From UBA9676 sp036005525 (GTDB lineage Bacteria > Actinomycetota > Actinomycetes > Streptosporangiales > Streptosporangiaceae), in assembly GCA_036005525.1 (NCBI GenBank), contig DASYQM010000205.1, positions 1 through 31,924 of the forward strand: 31,924 nucleotides of DNA. Reading direction: 5' to 3'. The notes below the pieces were generated by a model. It was not told where the DNA came from, made no database searches, and saw nothing but the letters and a program-made list of their open reading frames with translations. Positions 31,174 to 31,924 of the stretch are shown piece by piece (the first letter of the stretch is position 1; the number at the start of each line of letters is the position of its first letter). The position numbers and the translations under genes are program-made.

Positions 31174-31924
31174 GCGGCATCAGCGACCAGCGGGCGCACC
31201 GTTTCAGCCGGGGCGTACTCAGCCACCATGGCGCGGATGTCGGCATCGGTGACCCACGCGGACCGGACCCGCACCGGGTCGGGGTCGGTGGCCAGCCGCA
31301 CATAGGCGACCCCAGCGCCGGTCGTTTCATCGGTGCTGATCTGGTCGGCCAGGGCGCCACGGTCGCGGGCGCCGTCGCCGAGGACCATGTCGACCTGTTC
31401 CGGTTCATCGAGGCGCATGGCGATCCGGTCCGGGAACAGGTTGCGGATGGACATAACTTCCTTGCGCGGGTCCTGCAACGCGGCCACGACCGAGTAGCCG
31501 ACCGCGCGGCCCTGCGTAGTGAGGGTGGCGAGGGCGGCCTTGATCCGGTCGCGGATGGTCCGGTCGGACAGGTAGGCGGTCAAGAACGCGACCTCATCGA
31601 CCACGATCACGATGAACGGATGCTCGGTGGTAGGGGTGTGTTCGCGGTGCTTCCCAGCAAAGACGGCGGCCCGGGCCTGCATTTGCTCTACCGCGTCCTC
31701 GAGCATGGTCACGATCGCCTTCGGGTCGGCGGCGTAGCGGCCGTACCGGTCGAAGATCGCCCGGCCGTAGGCCAGTTCCATCAACTTCGGATCAGCCGCC
31801 CAGACACGGACCAGCCCAGCAACCATCGCCGGAAGCAAAGCACGCACGATCGACCACAACAGCGAGGCCTTCCCCGCCCCGGTCGCGCCAGCGATGAGCA
31901 CGTGGGTGCCATGGACCCGGACTA
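31170..31924 (-). CDS. FtsK/SpoIIIE-type conjugal translocase (TraSA-like), cut by window end
   Basis: The C-terminal 250 residues or so of a DNA-pumping ATPase. Upstream of the visible part the frame stays open to the window edge (VRVHGTHVLIAGATGAGKAS), so the N-terminus with its membrane spans is outside. Walker A is GATGAGKAS, Walker B FIVIVVDEVAFL, and the typical LATQ-like region is reduced to SVVAALQDPRKEV. The final DADIRAMVAEYAP matches the FtsK-domain end. In such elements one hexameric FtsK-like protein moves double-stranded DNA between mycelia. Confidence 0.9.
   Translation of the reverse strand, partial: VRVHGTHVLIAGATGAGKASLLWSIVRALLPAMVAGLVRVWAADPKLMELAYGRAIFDRYGRYAADPKAIVTMLEDAVEQMQARAAVFAGKHREHTPTTEHPFIVIVVDEVAFLTAYLSDRTIRDRIKAALATLTTQGRAVGYSVVAALQDPRKEVMSIRNLFPDRIAMRLDEPEQVDMVLGDGARDRGALADQISTDETTGAGVAYVRLATDPDPVRVRSAWVTDADIRAMVAEYAPAETVRPLVADAA

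Larger units (their letters stand above)
27246..31924. mobile_element. Actinomycete integrative and conjugative element (pSAM2-like), integrase end
   Basis: The order tRNA - int - xis - rep - small membrane protein - zinc-ribbon protein - FtsK/Tra translocase, all on one strand with overlapping starts and stops, is that of actinomycete integrative and conjugative elements. It begins at the 3' end of tRNA-Ala and runs past the window end; the distal att site is not visible. Replication and transfer genes appear intact as far as they are seen. Confidence 0.88.

Overview
The window comes from a high-GC actinomycete chromosome. The evidence is the strong third-position G/C bias, GTG starts, two DUF1707 proteins, a 39-residue DLW-39 protein, the remains of a mycothiol-type DinB/maleylpyruvate isomerase gene, and a pSAM2-type integrated element in a tRNA-Ala gene. 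A Streptosporangiales-like or related actinomycete fits, but the genus cannot be fixed from sequence reading alone.

Region 1 (1-5.9 kb) is mixed housekeeping and accessory sequence. It holds a broken panE-like gene, a secreted trypsin-like protease, a short-chain dehydrogenase, two DUF1707 membrane proteins flanking a DUF2007 gene and a decayed DinB/MDMPI pseudogene, a LapA-domain membrane protein and a Nudix hydrolase.

Region 2 (6.0-24.1 kb) is a large aerobic molybdenum CO dehydrogenase locus with two complete structural gene sets. Set 1 runs on the minus strand: coxM, coxS, coxL, an XdhC/CoxF-like protein fused to a YHS domain, coxG, and then five tiny single-span membrane proteins. Set 2 runs on the plus strand: coxM, coxS, coxL, coxD, coxE. 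A LysR regulator sits between the sets, divergent from set 2 and co-directional with set 1. A second coxD-coxE pair (6.3-8.4 kb) lies in its own operon with three small unfamiliar genes and converges on the end of set 1 across a spacer full of inverted repeats. Both CoxL proteins carry the form I Cu-ligand loop (AYRCSFR and AYSCSFR), so both look like true CO dehydrogenases rather than form II homologues. Only set 1 has coxF and coxG; each set can be paired with one coxDE. The likely scheme is that LMS heterotrimers are built in the cytoplasm, CoxD/CoxE (MoxR ATPase plus VWA) mature the Cu-S-Mo site, XdhC/CoxF helps handle the molybdenum cofactor, and CoxG plus perhaps the five small membrane proteins connect the enzyme to the membrane quinone pool.

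Region 3 (24.3-27.3 kb) holds an ABC-F ATPase with an unusual repeat-rich insertion in its first nucleotide-binding domain, the DLW-39 protein, a HAD-fold protein that has lost key catalytic aspartates, and tRNA-Ala(UGC).

Region 4 (27.3 kb to the end) is the integrase end of an actinomycete integrative and conjugative element inserted at the 3' end of that tRNA: tyrosine integrase, excisionase, RepSA-like initiator, a membrane protein, a zinc-ribbon protein and a cut FtsK/TraSA-like translocase, all tightly coupled on the minus strand. The other attachment site lies outside the window.

The best candidate for an undescribed system is the five-gene small-membrane-protein cassette downstream of coxG (9437-10885), together with the three unfamiliar genes of the separate coxDE operon.
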